Below are positions 35,461-49,317 of a DNA stretch of 64,000 nt, in pieces. Location of the stretch: assembly GCF_002127325.2 (NCBI RefSeq), contig NC_035444.2:38789226-38853225 (forward strand), in the 5' to 3' direction. A program made the translations under genes and the position numbers. Position 1 is the stretch's first letter. Each line of letters opens with the position of its first letter. The notes beneath the pieces are model-generated. The model ran no database searches and had not been told where the DNA came from. It worked only from the letters and a program-made list of their open reading frames with translations. Source of the stretch: Helianthus annuus (taxonomy: Eukaryota; Streptophyta; Magnoliopsida; Asterales; Asteraceae).

Positions 35461-37585
35461 CTACCCAAGAAGAATACACAGGAGTAATATTGGCATCCTA
35501 CCCAAGGAGGATGGCCGTACATATCCTACCCAAGGAGGATATGTAGATTCAGTTTTAAATTCTTTAACCCATTCCCAAACCACCGGGAATCCCATGCCTT
35601 AGAAAGTGTGTGAACTCACCTCGGTTTGCTCGGTTAGATTCTCAAAGATAGATAGTAGTCAAGATCGGTCAATCACGTCCTAGTATGATTACCACTTAAT
35701 TTATTAGTGGCTTCAAATAAGAATAAAATTCCTACACGCATCTAACACATAACATGCATCACTTTAACGGTTTATGCCCGTATAAGCCTCCCATATATTC
35801 CCGTTCATAAGCAAGCATACGATATTGCATATAACACTTTTATTGACATATATCATGTTATATCACTCTCGGATAATCTACCCGACATTTAGACACGCAA
35901 ATCACTACTTATGCCATTTCAGCTTTTATACTCAGAACTGGGCTGTTTTCGGGGGTTTTTATAAAATAGTTATCCCTTTCCAAAAATTCTCAAATTTTTA
36001 CAGAATGTCATATATGTTCCAAAATTTATTATGTAAAAATATCGGGGTCCAGTTCGTTACCAATGTTTTACAGAAAATCATTTTACCGACTGTAATCAGA
36101 TTTGTCACTTTCTGATTGCAGTTTACGGAATAATTCACTAAAAATTAACCGTAAGTCCGATTGACGAAATTCCAGTTGAAGGATCATCGTGACAACGGTG
36201 ACCAACTACTGTAAAAATTACATGAGTCGATTTTACCCAGGTTTCAAGTTATGACTCCGAATATGACACACTTTTTCTGCAGTAAAAATGTAGCTTGAGC
36301 TGCTGTCCAAAAACAGTCCCTTAAAAATAGTAAACGGTCTCGAAAACTTACGATTCCAGTGCCATTTGTTTAGCTATTCCAAAATACACATTTTAGGCTT
36401 CAGAAAATCAGTTTTTCAATTTTAAACGGTCCAGTTACAGCCTGTTGAAGTTGGCTGTAAATACAACTCAGCAAGCTGTTTACATTGTAGGAGTTACTAA
36501 AAATGCATCAACAAAGACCCTAACCATGGTTTATCGATGATTTAATGCTCAAACCTCAATCATGCTTTAACCAACCCTAAACCAACCAGATTTCAACTTC
36601 ACACAAACTTTTTATGTAGGGTTTTTATGTAGAATTTCATGTTCATCTTGTTGGTGTTTATTTTCTTGAGTTACTTGATTATCATCATCCTACTAAATAT
36701 CATGACCAAGAACAAGATGAAACAATGGTGTGAAGGGACTTACTACTAGCACAAGGCTAGGATGAAAATCTTAGGGCAAGGATGATGAAGGAATGGTGGT
36801 GCTAGTGACTTGAACAAAGCTTCTTCGTGAGCCCTTCAACTTGTAACGACTTTGAATGTTCTTCAAGCTTGGAGAGGGGGCTTGTATGAAGAAGATGAAG
36901 GTAGTGAGAGATGGTGGTGGTGATTTTCGGTTATGGGGGAGGGGGAGCCGAAAATAAGGGGAGGGGGAGGTGAGGTTGAGTGTAGGTTTGATGGTGATGA
37001 TGAGCTTTCTTGGAAATATGAGCAATCTAGAACCTAGTGTCATCATGCATAATATTCTTGGCCAATAGAAGTAAAGATCACCTTTACCATAATCGAAACA
37101 AGATATTTATGTAATCATGGGCATATTTTCGGTTGGGGGGGTAAAATGAAAATTTTGTTAACTAATAGGTATTAAATTAGAAGGTTAAGGGTATTATCAA
37201 GAATAGTGGGTGTATGCCATGTTTACAAGGTGTATGGGGATTTTTGTGACCGTAATTAATTAAGAATGATAAAATAATATTTCTGACAAAATTTCGGTGT
37301 CCCGGGTAATGTCCGGTTGTTCGGTCGGATACTGTTTCGTTAATTTGTTTAATTGTTCCGTAAGATGTCTTATAGGTATATTTTTGTAACATAATTAATT
37401 CCTAACACTTAGGAAAATATTCAGGACTATTTAGTCAAGTTTTCTGCATACTACTAGCATGCTAACACGCACATGTAAGTATGACACAGTAACAGGAAAC
37501 AGTTAAGTAATTCAACACAGTCACTAAGCACTTTAATTATCATTAAATAATCATACGGATACATGCAAATACGAGGGTTGTCACA
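35461..37585 (-). repeat. 3' LTR of element C, second segment
   Basis: Sequence resumes after D at CTACCCAAGAAG and ends GAGGGTTGTCACA. It matches 43,404-45,296 except for about 200 bp (35,898-36,098) missing from the right LTR and differences near 37,150-37,200. It is also related to the LTR of element G (about 58,930-60,770). Confidence 0.9.
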
Positions 37586-37769
37586 TTCTCCCCCTGTTAA
37601 GAAAATTTCGTCCCGAAATTTAGCACGTGGTTACTGAGGAAGCTAGTTAAGTTGCGTTGGTTTCCTGGTTTTCCTGGGGTGTCACATCATCCCCCCGTTG
37701 ATTTGGAATTTCGTCCCGAAATTCTGCAGTAGCTTCAGTCTCAGTAGTGGTTGCACTTTTCTTAAACAG

Positions 37770-40700
37770 CTAGGGATACTTGAGTTTCATTTGGTCTTCT
37801 CGTTCCCATGTATACTCTGGGCCACGACGGGAATTCCAACGAACTCGGACGAGAGGTATTCTGGTGTGCTTGAGAATCTTCACGTCTTGATCCGTAATCT
37901 CTACTGGTTCCACGACGAATCGCAGCTTGTCGTCGATTGTGAGCTCTTTGAGAGGAACTATGAGGGTCTCATCTGACAGACACTTCTTCAAATTCGACAC
38001 ATGGAATACGTTGTGAACTCCACTGAGTTCTTCCGGTAGGTTCAGCCTGTAAGCGACCTTGCCAATTTTCTCAATGATCTCGAATGGTCCGACGTAACGC
38101 GGATTGAGTTTGCCTCGTTTGCCAAAACGAACTACACCTTTCCAAGGTGATACTTTGAGTAGCACTCGATCCCCAACCTGGAACTCGAGTGGTTTTCTTC
38201 GCTTATCGGCATTGCTTTTCTGACAGTCACGAGCTGCCGCCATTCGTTGTCGTATCTGAGCAATCTTTTCTGTTATATCTACTACTAGTTCTGGGCCAGT
38301 GATTTGACTGTCACCAACTTCTGCCCAACAGAGAGGTGATCGGCATTTACGTCCGTACAATGCCTCAAACGGAGCGGCCTGGATGCTGGTGTGGTAGCTG
38401 TTGTTATACGAGAACTCCACTAACGGAAGATGCTTTTCCCAGCCATTGCCGAAGTCGATTACGCATGCTCTAAGCATGTCCTCAAGGTTTGGATGGTGCG
38501 TTCAGATTGCCCATCTGTCTGTGGGTGATAAGCGGTGCTCATATCTAAACGTGAGCCAAAAGACTTATGCATAGCTTGCCATAGTTCAGAAGTAAAACGA
38601 GCGTCACGATCAGAAATGATGGAGGTTGGCACTCCGTGCCTTGATACCACTTCTTTTAGGTAGATGTCTGGTAGAGTAGAAAACTTATCCGTTTCTTTGA
38701 TAGGCAGAAAATGTGCAGACTTGGTCAGTCGATCCACGGTCACCCAAATGGTATCATTTCCGCGTTGAGATCTGGGCAGGCCGGTAACGAAATCCATGGA
38801 AATTTCCTCCCATTTCCATTTAGGTATCTCTAGTTGTTGAAGTGGGCCTGATGGTTTCTGATATTCGACCTTGACCCTAGCACAAGTCAAGCATTTACCG
38901 ACGTAGGTTGCTATGCTGGCTTTCATACCAGGCCACTAGTATGTAGTCTTTAGGTCGTGGTACATCTTATCCGAACCAGGATGTACTGAATAACGAGACT
39001 TATGTGCTTCATCCATCACAAGCTCGCGTAGGTCTCCATACACTGGAACCCAGATGCGTCCGTTAACATAGTAGGCGCCGTTTTCTTTTTGTTCTAGCCG
39101 TTGCCTCGATCCTCGTAAGGACTCAGCCCTGATGTTCTCTGCCTTCAATGCTTCAACCTGAGCATCGCGAATCTGGGTGGGAAGGTTAGATTGGATGGTA
39201 AGGTGTAACGCACGTACACGCTTAGGTATAGTATCCTTTCGGCTGAGAGCATCAGCCACAACATTGGCTTTGCCTGGATGGTACTTGATAGCGCATTCAT
39301 AATCGTTCAAGAGTTCGACCCATCGGCGTTGACGCATGTTTAACTCCTTTTGCTTGAAGATATGCTCGAGACTCCTGTGATCGATGTAAATGGTGCACTT
39401 GGTACCGTACATGTAATGTCTCCATATCTTAAGCGCGAAAACGACTGCTCCCAATTCCAAGTCGTGCGTAGTGTAGTTCCTTTCGTGAACTTTAAGTTGG
39501 TGTGATGCGTAGGCAATGACCTTGTCTCGTTGCATCAACACACAACCAAGTCCTTGGATGGAAGCGTCGCAGTAAACCACAAAATCTTCCGTGCCTTCAG
39601 GCAATGAGAGGATAAGCGTGCTACAAAGTCTATCCTTTAGGTGCTGAAATGCGGACTCCTGTGCATCACCCCAACGATAGGTGACACCCTTCTGAGTCAG
39701 TGAAGTGAGAGGTTGCGCAATCTTGGAGAAATCTTTGATGAATCTTCGGTAGTATCCTGCCAAACCCAAGAATTGGCGGATTTCTGTTGGTGTACGGGGT
39801 GCAGGCCAGTTCTTGATCGAGTCAACCTTGGATGGATCAACATGGATCCCATCCTTGTTTACCACATGGCCTAGAAAGTGGACCTCGCGAAGCCAAAAGT
39901 CACATTTCGAAAATTTGGCATACAACTGCTCTTTTCAAAGAAGTTCCAGAATAAGCCTCAGATGTTGCTCGTGTTCTTCCTGACTCTTCGAATAGATCAG
40001 GATGTCGTCGATGAACACTATGACAAACTTATCCAGGTAAGGTTTGCACACTCGGTTCATGAGGTCCATGAAGACTGCAGGTGCATTCGTTAATCCGAAA
40101 GGCATAACTAGAAACTCGTAATGGCTGTAACGAGTTCTGAATGCTGTTTTGGAGACGTCCTCCTCTCGGACTCTCAGCTGATGGTATCCCGATCTCAAAT
40201 CAATCTTAGAGTAATAATTCGACCCTTGCAACTGGTTGAACAAATCGTCAATGCATGGAAGAGGATACGATTCTTCACAGTCACCTTGTTGAGCTCACGG
40301 TAGTCAATACACATCCTAAAAGTACCGTCCTTCTTCTTCACAAAAAAAGACTGGAGCTCCCCAGGGCGAAGTGCTAGGACGTATGAATCCCTTTTCCAAG
40401 AGTTCTTGTAGTTGCGTAGACAGTTCTTCAAGTTCTGATGGAGCTAGACGATATGGTGCTCGAGCTATGGGTGCTGCTCCAGGAGCTAGCTCGATTTGAA
40501 ATTCAACTTTGCGATGAGGCGGAAGACCAGGTAATTCCTCAGGAAATACCCCAGGAAAGTCGCGCACAATAGGAATGTCTTCTATCTTCTTTTCCTCTGA
40601 GGATGCATCAGAAACGAGGGCTAGAATAGCGGTGTGACCCTTTCGTAAACACTTCTGGGCTTTAAGGAAAGAGATGATGCCTACAACAGCCCCCTTCTTA

Positions 40701-42299
40701 TCGCCACGAATCACGAGGGGTTCTTTACCAGAACGAGGGATACGGACGATTTTCTCCTTGCAAATAATCTCCGCTTGATGATGAGATAGCCAATCCATTC
40801 CAATAACGACGTCAAAACTACCCAGAACGATAGGAATAAGATTGATGGAGAAGGTCTGACCAGCTAGGACGAGGTTACAGCCCTTAACTATGTGTGTGGC
40901 TTCAAGACTTTTACCGTTTGCTATTTCTACCGTGTGTTTGGTGTTCAAAAGTGTTGGTGTACGCTTAAGCATCTGACTAACTTTTAAGGACACGTAGCTA
41001 GTATCGGCACCCGAATCAAATAAAATGGTAACAAAGAAATCATCCAGAAGAAACTCACCCATAACAACGTTGGGATCATTCCTTGCTTCTCCCTGACCAA
41101 TCACGAACACTCGACCTTGGGCACCATTGTCGTTATTGTTACCTCCGTTGTTGCCTCCGTTGTTGTTTCCATTGTGGTTCCCGTTTCTTTGGTTGTTGTT
41201 CTGGTTTTGGTTCAGCTGTGGGCAGTTCCTCTTAAAGTGGCCTTCAGCGCCACACTGAAAGCATCCTTTATTTCCCTGCTGATGCTGCTGCTGGTGGTTC
41301 TGTGGGGCTTGTTGTTGTTGTTGGCGATTCTGATTCACAGGACGTGGGCTCCTGCAATCTTTGGCTTCGTGACCCAGCTTGTGACATCTCTGACAACGAC
41401 CCTTGTTGCACTGGCCGCTGTGGTGCAGATTACATCGATTGCACTTAGGGTGATTTCCCTTGTACCCACCTTGACCTTGATTTCCAGATGACTGCTGACT
41501 GTGGGCTCCTGTACTCATCTGTCTTTCGCTGCTGAGATTGAGTTGAAGCAGGACCCTTGCCCAAATTTCCATCCCACTTGCGCTTATTATCATTGGGAGC
41601 ATCCGAAGTAGTAGCGCTAATACGCTTGGGCAGCCTGTTCTGCTCAACTACCTGATCAGTGAGACGATGAGCCAACTTGACGATTTGTTGAATGGAGCCA
41701 AGATTTGATGAGGTTACGTGACTCTGAATCTCTGGTACAAGACCCTTGAGGTATAGCTCAATGCGCTTGATGGGAGGGTCTACCATAGTTGGACACAGGA
41801 TGGCCAGCTCGTTCGACCTCTTCGTGTATGCCTCAATTTCAGATCCCATCATCTTCATATTGAAAAATTCTACCTCCAGTTTGTGGATGTCATCATGACT
41901 GCAGTACTCTTCTCTAATCAGTTCCTTGAAACCATTCCATGGGGTGGCATTAGCAACCGCCAACCCAAGCAATTGAACCTGTGCTTTCCACCAGGTTAAT
42001 GCAGCTCCTTCGAGTGTTCCAGTAGCATATTTCACCCTTCGATCTTCGGGGCATTCACACATCTCAAAAACAGACTCAAGCTTCTCGAACCAGTGAAGTA
42101 GACCTACAGCTCCTTTTGTGCCGCTGAAGGTGCTAGGTTGGCAATCCATGAATGTTTTGAACGTACACACAGGAGGCTGAGCATGATGACCTCCTGTAGG
42201 AACAGCTGCGAGTGCCTCAGCAACTCGTTCGTTGATCAAAGTCGTCAACTGGGCTTGAGTGAGGTTGATACGTCCTCCGTGTCCGTTCATGATCTTCAT
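37770..42299 (-). pseudogene. Element C gag-pol, multiply broken
   Basis: Gag starts at 42,299 or 42,290 (MNGHGGRINLTQAQL). The domain order matches E: Gag; zinc motifs CQRCHKLGHEAKDC and [14 protein letters not shown]; retropepsin [15 protein letters not shown] with FIDDILIYS; RNase H; integrase; and chromodomain-like [17 protein letters not shown]. Breaks are: frameshifts near 41,480-41,520, at about 40,345 (an A run), about 40,240, 39,935 and 38,465; a TGG-to-TAG change near 38,937; and an early stop after KYP at 37,770. The catalytic boxes themselves survive, so inactivation looks recent. Unlike E, this gag has no intron. Confidence 0.9.
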
Positions 42300-42591
42300 A
42301 ACGAAGCAACATAAGTGAGGGAAGTGTCGCAAAAGTGCGTAAGAGTGAGATGACAGAAGAGAGCAAGCACACAAAGTTCAAATGGTAGTTATCACGTTAA
42401 CTAATGCACAATGTGAACTATCTAACCGACAATATAACATAAACCATACCACCTTTGTGTCGAGTCTTGCACATGGAGCGAAGCGTCGTTGTGGATCGTT
42501 GAGCACTGTACAGGTTATAGTCTGGTTTTATCGAAAAGCTTTTCCCTTTTTAAAACCAAGTTCACTATAACCAATGGCTCTGATACCAATC

Positions 42592-45296
42592 TGTCACACC
42601 CCCCAAATCCACCATGCGGAGTACCACCGCTTGGAGGCGTGACGTGACCAGGATCGAGCCACCAATCATATTGAACAACGTATTTAAGTAAATAAAACCA
42701 ACCACAATACAATTGGTGACCAAAAGCCAGTTAACCAAGTTTTAAATTAAACAGCGGAAGCATAATACGTGATATCAAAATATAAGTTCATAGTCCATAA
42801 GTTTAAAGTCCAAAACGTAAGTTTAATAAGTTCATAAGGATTTAAATATTAAGCACGGAACATAACAGTCCGTACACCACAACGACTGCTTCCTCATGCA
42901 AGCTCCATAAGCATCTAGCGACCTGTAAGGCATGTAACAACGAGTCAACAACAAAGTTGAGTGAGTTAACATTTGGTAGTTTAGTTTTAAGTTGTTTCCG
43001 AAAACGTGGTTTGTCTTTCGTTGGCGTAATTGCCGTGGGGGTTACCCCGTAGTTGAAAGTAAGATTAACCAATTCATTCTTTATTACCCAAGCCATTTCC
43101 ATGATTAGTGGGGGCTTCCCCATGTGAACCACTAGACTGTACCATATCGACCACTAACGCAAATAAGTTGTGCCCTACATCAGTGTCTATCATCACTGAC
43201 GGTTTGCCATAGTCCATTAGTGCACGCCCGTCCAACTGGCACGGTGTGAGGTTTGTTAAACCTAATAGCGCTATTAACTAATGACCCGCTCGCCATTGGC
43301 CTTGACGATTAAGTCGATATAAAAATGAGGGACTTATGATAGAGTTTTGTCTAGTAAGTTGTAAGGTTGTTGTCCTACCCAAGGAGGACGAACGCACGTA
43401 GTTCTACCCAAGGAGAATACGCATGAGTAATATTGGCATCCTACCCAAGGAGGATGGCCGTACATATCCTACCCAAGGAGGATATGTAGATTCAGTTTTA
43501 AATTCTTTAACCCATTCCCAAACCACCGGGAATCCCATGCCTTAGAAAGTGTGTGAACTCACCTCGGTTTGCTCGGTTAGATTCTCAAAGATAGCTTGTA
43601 GTCAAGGTCGGTCAATCACGTCCTAGTATGATTACCACTTAATTTATTAGTGACTTCAAATAAGCATAAAATTCCTACACGCATCTAACACATAACATGC
43701 ATCACTTTAACGGTTTATGCCCGTATAAGCCTCCCATCTATTCCCGTTCATAAGCAAGCATACGATATTGCATATAACACTTTTATTGACATATATCATG
43801 TTATATCACTCTCGGATAATCTACCCGACATTTAGACACGCAATCAGATTTGTCACTTTCTGATTGCAGTTTACGGAATAATTCACTAAAAATTAACCGT
43901 AAGTCCGATTGACGAAATTCCAGTTGTAGGATCATCGTGACAACGGTGACCAACTACTGTAAAAATTCCATCAGTCGATTTTACTCAGGTTTCAAGTTAT
44001 GACTCCGAATATGAAACACTTTTTCTGCAGAAAAAATGCAGCTTGAGCTGCTGTCCAAAAACAGTCCCTTAAAAATAGTAAACGGTCTCGAAAAATTACG
44101 AGTCCAGTGCCTTTCGTTTAGTTATTCCAAAAGACACATTTTAGGCTTCAGAAAATCAGTTTTTCAATTTAAAACGGTCCAGTTACAGCCTGTTGAAGTT
44201 GGCTTTAAATACAACTCAGCAAGTTGTTTACATTGTAGGAGTTACTAAAAATGCATCAAAAAAGACCCTAACCATGGTTTATCGATGATTTAATGCTCAA
44301 ACCTCAATCATGCTTTAACCAACCCAAAACCAACCAGATTTCAACTTCACACAAACTTTTTATGTAGGGTTTTTATGCAGAATTTCATGTTCATCTTTTT
44401 GGTGTTTATTTTCTTGAGTTACTTGATTATCATCATCCTACTAAATATCATGACCAAGAACAAGATGAAACAATGTTGTGAAGGGACTTACTACTAGCAC
44501 AAGGCTAGGGTGAAAATCTTAGGGCAAGGATGATGAAGGAATGGTGGTGCTAGAGACTTGAACAAAGCTTCTTCGTGAGCCCTTCAACTTGTAACTACTT
44601 TGAATGTTCTTCAAGCTTGGAGAGGGGGCTTGTATGAAGAAGATGAAGGTAGTGAGAGATGGTGGTGGTGATTTTCGGTTATGGGGGAGGGGGAGGTTAG
44701 GTTGAGTGTAGGTTTGATGGTGATGATGAGCTTCCTTGGAAATATGAGCAATCTAGAACCTAGTGTCATCATGCATAATATTCTTGTCCAATAGAAGTAA
44801 AGATCACCTTTACCATAATCTAAACAAGATATTTATGTAATCATGGGCAGATTTTCGGTTGGGGGGGGGGGGTAAAATGAAAATTTTGTATGGGGATTTT
44901 TGTGACCGTTTACAAGGTGGGTGTATGCCATGTTTACAAGGTGTATGGGGATTTTTGTGACCGTAATCAATTAAGAATGATAAAATAATATTTCTGACAA
45001 AATTTCGATGTCCCGGGTAATGTCCGGTTGTTCGGTCGGATACTGTTTCGTTAATTTGTTTAATTGTTCCGTAAGATGTCTTATAGGTATATTTTTGTAA
45101 CATAATTAATTCCTAACACTTAGGAAAATATTCAGGACTATTTAGTCAAGTTTTCTGCATACTACTAGCATGCTAACACGCACATGTAAGTATGACACAG
45201 TAACAGGAAACAGTTAAGTAATTCAACACAGTCACTAAGCACTTTAATTATCATTAAATAAAAGTACGGATACATGCAAATACGAGGGTTGTCACA
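42592..45296 (-). repeat. 5' LTR of element C
   Basis: This 2,705-bp LTR starts TGTCACACC next to the primer site (42,571-42,588). It carries four copies of the TCCTACCCAAGGAGGA motif at 43,372, 43,402, 43,439 and 43,467. Near 44,885-44,945 a short segment (GTATGGGGATTTTTGTGACC) is duplicated compared with the other LTR. Confidence 0.92.
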
Positions 45297-45301
45297 GTAC
45301 G

Positions 45302-46012
45302 ATCTCGTGCTATAAAGCCTCGGCACATGTAAAATGTGGTGTAGTATAAAGAGGAAAGTATTGAACCATTATAAGTGACCTGGTTCCATCAAAAGCTCTG
45401 GTAACATGAGTTTATAAGCGCGACTAAAGGCGTGATTTAGGACAGTGCTCACCGAAGATGGCGCGAGCAAGGAAGGTATCCGCCAGAGACGGTGGGACGA
45501 CCACGAAAACAATCCGCCGAAGTGGGGGATAGAATGAAAGCTCCCGCTAGAGGAGCGAGTGGGCCGAGAGTATGCGCCGGTGGTGGTGGAGTGTGTAAAA
45601 ATGTTCGCCAGGGGCAATGTGGTGAACCGAAACATCCGCCATAGGTGGCGAAGTTATTAAGTAATCGGCTGGAGCAGCGTAGTTGGAAAAACGTCCGTTT
45701 GAAATGTTCCGAGGTGAGCAAAAGCTTCCGCCGGTAGCTGCGTGGGAAAGAACGACCAAGCAATCCAACCGGTAAGGTGTCCAAGAGTGTGTTGGTTAAA
45801 CAACGAATCACGTTGGAGAGTGCCATATAGTAAGGCGTTTCGAGTTTCAACCAATGCTTGAGAGGGGAATATCAGGCCAAAAATGGCAAAAGAAGTGCGC
45901 GCCGGCAATGGTGCGGCAAAGAAAGTTATCGCCGGAGTTGGCATAATCCTGAAAACTATCCGCTAGAGACGGCAGGCCAGATACGATCTTGAAGTTTAGG
46001 TTTCACACACTA
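45302..46012 (-). repeat. B internal region: array with a period of about 30 bp
   Basis: This segment has no gene. It holds a degenerate array in which CCGCC-like boxes recur about every 30-34 bases (45,480, 45,514, 45,544, 45,575, 45,605, 45,636, 45,666, 45,695, 45,728...). Several are followed 8-12 bases later by a GGCGG-like box, giving small hairpins. The same pattern recurs at 47,240-48,010 and 49,850-50,480. Confidence 0.6.
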
Positions 46013-46022
46013 TATACATGAA

Positions 46023-46893
46023 GGGGATGGATCATGAGAAAACTAGTTTAAATGAGAAAACCAAAAAACTAACTAAAAAAACCTAAAAAAACACCATTTT
46101 TTTTTTACAATTTTTTAAAGAAAAATCGCTACTTTTTATGTATGGAAAAAAATTTTCAAAAAAAAAAAAAAATTTGTTGTACTGCACATGTGCACTAATA
46201 CGGAAAGCCTAAACCACTTAACCCACCGACACCCCCCAAAAACCTAAACCCCCCCACCCCCACCCCCCAAAAACCTAAATTCACCCTTCCACCAAAAGCC
46301 TAACCCCCCCCCCCCCACCCCCCAAAAACCTAAACCCCCTCACCCCCCACCCCCACCCCCCAAAAACCTAAAACTAAACCCTAAACATAAACCCGAAAAA
46401 AACCTAAACCCCCCACCCCACCCCCCAAAAAACCTAAACCCCCCCTCCCCCCACACCCAAAAACCTAATCCTAATCCTAAACCTCCAAAAAAACTAACCT
46501 TAAAAGCTAAACTAGACTCAAAAAGCTAATTTTAAGCATATAATGCAATTGTAGTACATGTTATATTGCACATGTGCACTACTATAATAATAGTGTTGAA
46601 AACAAGACGACACCATAAATCTTTTTTTAGGTCATAAAAAATATGCTCGAATATACTTGAATGAAAGATAAGAAAATTTGTGATCTTATGGTGCCATTTT
46701 TGTTTTAAAATGATAACATATGGAGAAATGGGAAATGTTTGAAAAGTTATATATTTTTTTTTCCAATTTTACCCCTCCTTCATTAAAAGTCCCCCCTCCT
46801 TCATTAAAAGTCTCCCTCCCCCTTCTTTTTAGTGGATTTTAGTTAGTTTTCTAGTTTTCTCATTTATATCTAGTTTTCTCATGATCCTCACCC
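46023..46893. mobile_element. Mutator-like MITE
   Basis: Inverted termini of about 40 bp start GGGGATGGATCATGAGAAAA at the left and GGGTGAGGATCATGAGAAAA (reverse complement) at the right. They are flanked by the 10-bp duplication TATACATGAA (46,013-46,022 and 46,894-46,903). That duplication length and the GGG terminus fit Mutator-type elements. The 871-bp interior has no ORF; 46,225-46,470 is a C-rich array of CCCCCCAAAAACCTAAA-like units. Confidence 0.85.
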
Positions 46894-46903
46894 TATACAT
46901 GAA

Positions 46904-48121
46904 TAAGCGTATATGATATGTGTATATACATGTGTTGCAGTCGTGCACCACATGTTTGTACGATGTGCACTATTACTTGTACACTAGCATTTGTCACCCT
47001 TTCACCAATTTATCATCCCTATATAAATATTGTATGAAGTCAAGTCATACATATATCTTTAGCATAAACTCTGCTTATGCAACTAAGAATCACAAAGGTT
47101 CGAGAGAATCAAAGATATATTTTAGATAAATATTGACTCTGGGGCTTATCATTAAATTATGTCAATAGCCAAAAGGCGTGTGACTAGAAAATACCCAGAG
47201 GCGTAAGCATATGTACAAGGAGGTGAATCATTAATATTTAACATGAAAATCATGCGCGGTGGCGGCGGCGTGGCCCGCTGCGCACGGTGACGGAGGTGTG
47301 TCTGCTGGCGCGTCGTATGCGAAGGGTGAAGGAGGCCTGGCCCGCTGTGCAAGTGGCGGGGTCTGCTCTACGTTATGTCTTTAGGGTGCGGTAATGGCGT
47401 TACCAAAACAGTCACCTGCCGGAGATAGGCGGAGCGTGATGGCATACCGCTGGAGATGGTGGGAGTGAGCGAAAAGTCCACCGGGTTGGTGGGTAGAATG
47501 AAAATTGTCCGCTAGGGGTGGCACGACAAATAAAGGTTGGTATAAAAGGTAGATAGTCTGCTCTAAATAGATGGCGTAATAGAAGGTGAGTGGCGCGAGG
47601 GTCGGTGATGCGTATGTAGATGCAGGTTGGTATAAAAGGTAGATGGCGCAAAGGCCGATCGGCGTAAGGCGAGTGGCGCGAGGGCCAGTCGAAGCAGGGG
47701 CATGAAAGCAAGAGTGTTGATGCGCGAATGCTAGCTGCGTGAAGGAGAGTGTGCCGCTTCACCACAACACCAGGATAGGCGAGTTAAGGATGGCACAACA
47801 AACCGAGTGACAAATGGAATTGTACCCGTTATTTAAGTTCTTCGCGAGTCGCCCGCCGGATCACGTGGTGGCGGCATACCTTACCCGCCCCAGGTGGCGG
47901 CGTGCGCACTATGGTCAAAGGCTTTCGCCGGAGGTGGTATGGCAAAGGAAAAGCACCCGCCATACGTGGCGGGGTAATAAAAGACGTCCGCCGGAAACGA
48001 AACCGACGAAAATACTTTTAGCCAGGAGTGAAACCCAGGAACAAGGTGTATTTTGAGGTTTACATGGGATCTTCAAAATACCCAATACATCCATAATATA
48101 ATTAATATATATATATATATA
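46904..48121 (-). other. B internal region between miniature elements
   Basis: No gene. After an AT-rich stretch (46,904-47,230) the GC-rich array resumes (47,240-48,010), with boxes near 47,418, 47,447, 47,478 and 47,509. An AT microsatellite at 48,101-48,121 marks the next insertion. Confidence 0.5.
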
Positions 48122-48916
48122 GGGGAAGGATCCACTAAAAAGTCGATTTTGCCTAAGTAGTCTAAGAAGGATTGTGATGATGACATGTGGCACTTCTAAT
48201 AAGTAGGAATAAAGGGCATTTTGGTCCTTATAAATAGGAGTAAAAATGACATGTGGCACCTTTTTTGTTTTTTAAAAATACAACAAAAAAATCTAGTACA
48301 AAAAAATTTAGCACAAAAAATCTAGTACAAAAAAATATAGCACAAAAAATGTAGTACAAAAAAATATAGCACAAAAAAATCTAGTACAAAATAATATAAC
48401 TCAAAAAAAAATCTAGTACAAAAAAATATAGCACAAAAAAATTCAGCAAAAAATGTAGTACAAAAAATCCAGCACAAAAAATTGAGAAAACAAAAATTTA
48501 GGACAAAAAATTCAGCACAAAAAACTTAGCACAAAAATATAGTACAAAAATCCAGCATAAAAAATGTTATACAACATAGAAATACAACACCTTTTAGTGG
48601 GTTTTTGTTAGTCTTCATATTTTATATATCAATATGGTACTCAAATTAAAGATAAAAAGACGCTCGATTTTATGGTGAAATTTTTACGAAAAAATAATGT
48701 CGTATAAAAAAGTTATGAACGTTTAAAAAACGGGGGTGGAATATGCATGTGCCTTGCATGTGGAGAGAGAAAGTCCATAAATAGGATTTTCCCAAGATAC
48801 CCTTACACTCCTTCTTTCTCCTACACTTTCATCTTAACCATTGATTTGAAAAATGAATGGTTAAGATTCCTTCTCATCCTACTTAAGCAAAATAAACTTT
48901 TTATTTGATCTTACCC
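48122..48916. mobile_element. Second Mutator-like MITE, A-rich interior
   Basis: Diverged inverted termini of about 50 bp start GGGGAAGGATCCACTAAAAA at the left; the reverse complement of the right end starts GGGTAAGATCAAATAAAAAG. It lies in an ATATAT tract on both sides, so a target duplication is likely but cannot be measured. The interior at 48,285-48,560 is an array of TAGCACAAAAAAAT / TAGTACAAAAAAAT units. No ORF. Confidence 0.65.
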
Positions 48917-48929
48917 ATATATATATATA

Positions 48930-49317
48930 GGGAGCCGCTAGAATGAAAACCACCTCGAGTTGTAAGAACCGCGAGAACTACACCCCACGGAGCGCCGTTC
49001 GCCATGATTTTTTTTTACAAGTAGATGTTTATATTATAAACACAGCCGTAAAAAATCATGGCGAACGGCGCTCCGTGGGGTGTAGTTTTTTACACCACAA
49101 GTTTGGTGAAAAAAAAAGAAAAAAGAAAAAAAATTAAAAAACACTAAACTTGTGGTGTAAAAAACTACACCCCACGGAGCGCCGTTCGCCATGATTTTTT
49201 ACGGCTGTGTTTATATTACACACATCTACTTGTAAAAAAAAATCATGGCGAACGGCGCTCCGTGGGGTGTAGTTCTCGCGGTTCTTACAACTCGGGGTGG
49301 TTTTCATTCTAGCAGCC

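Larger units (their letters stand above)
17671..45296 (-). mobile_element. Element C: decayed Tekay-type chromovirus
   Basis: The element is bounded by TGTCACACC...GTTGTCACA, with the 5-bp duplication GTACG at 17,666-17,670 and 45,297-45,301. The left (3') LTR is split by element D into 17,671-18,482 and 35,461-37,585. The right (5') LTR is 42,592-45,296. The primer site is at 42,571-42,588 and the coding region at 37,770-42,299, all on the minus strand. Removing D leaves about 10.7 kb. The domain order and the C-terminal chromodomain-like region match E. Several frameshifts and stops make it inactive. Confidence 0.92.

Noticed and set aside
46225..46470. Interstitial telomere repeat
   Set aside because: Units resemble CCTAAA but are mostly C-runs plus AAAAACCTAAA, not regular CCCTAAA, and lie inside a MITE.
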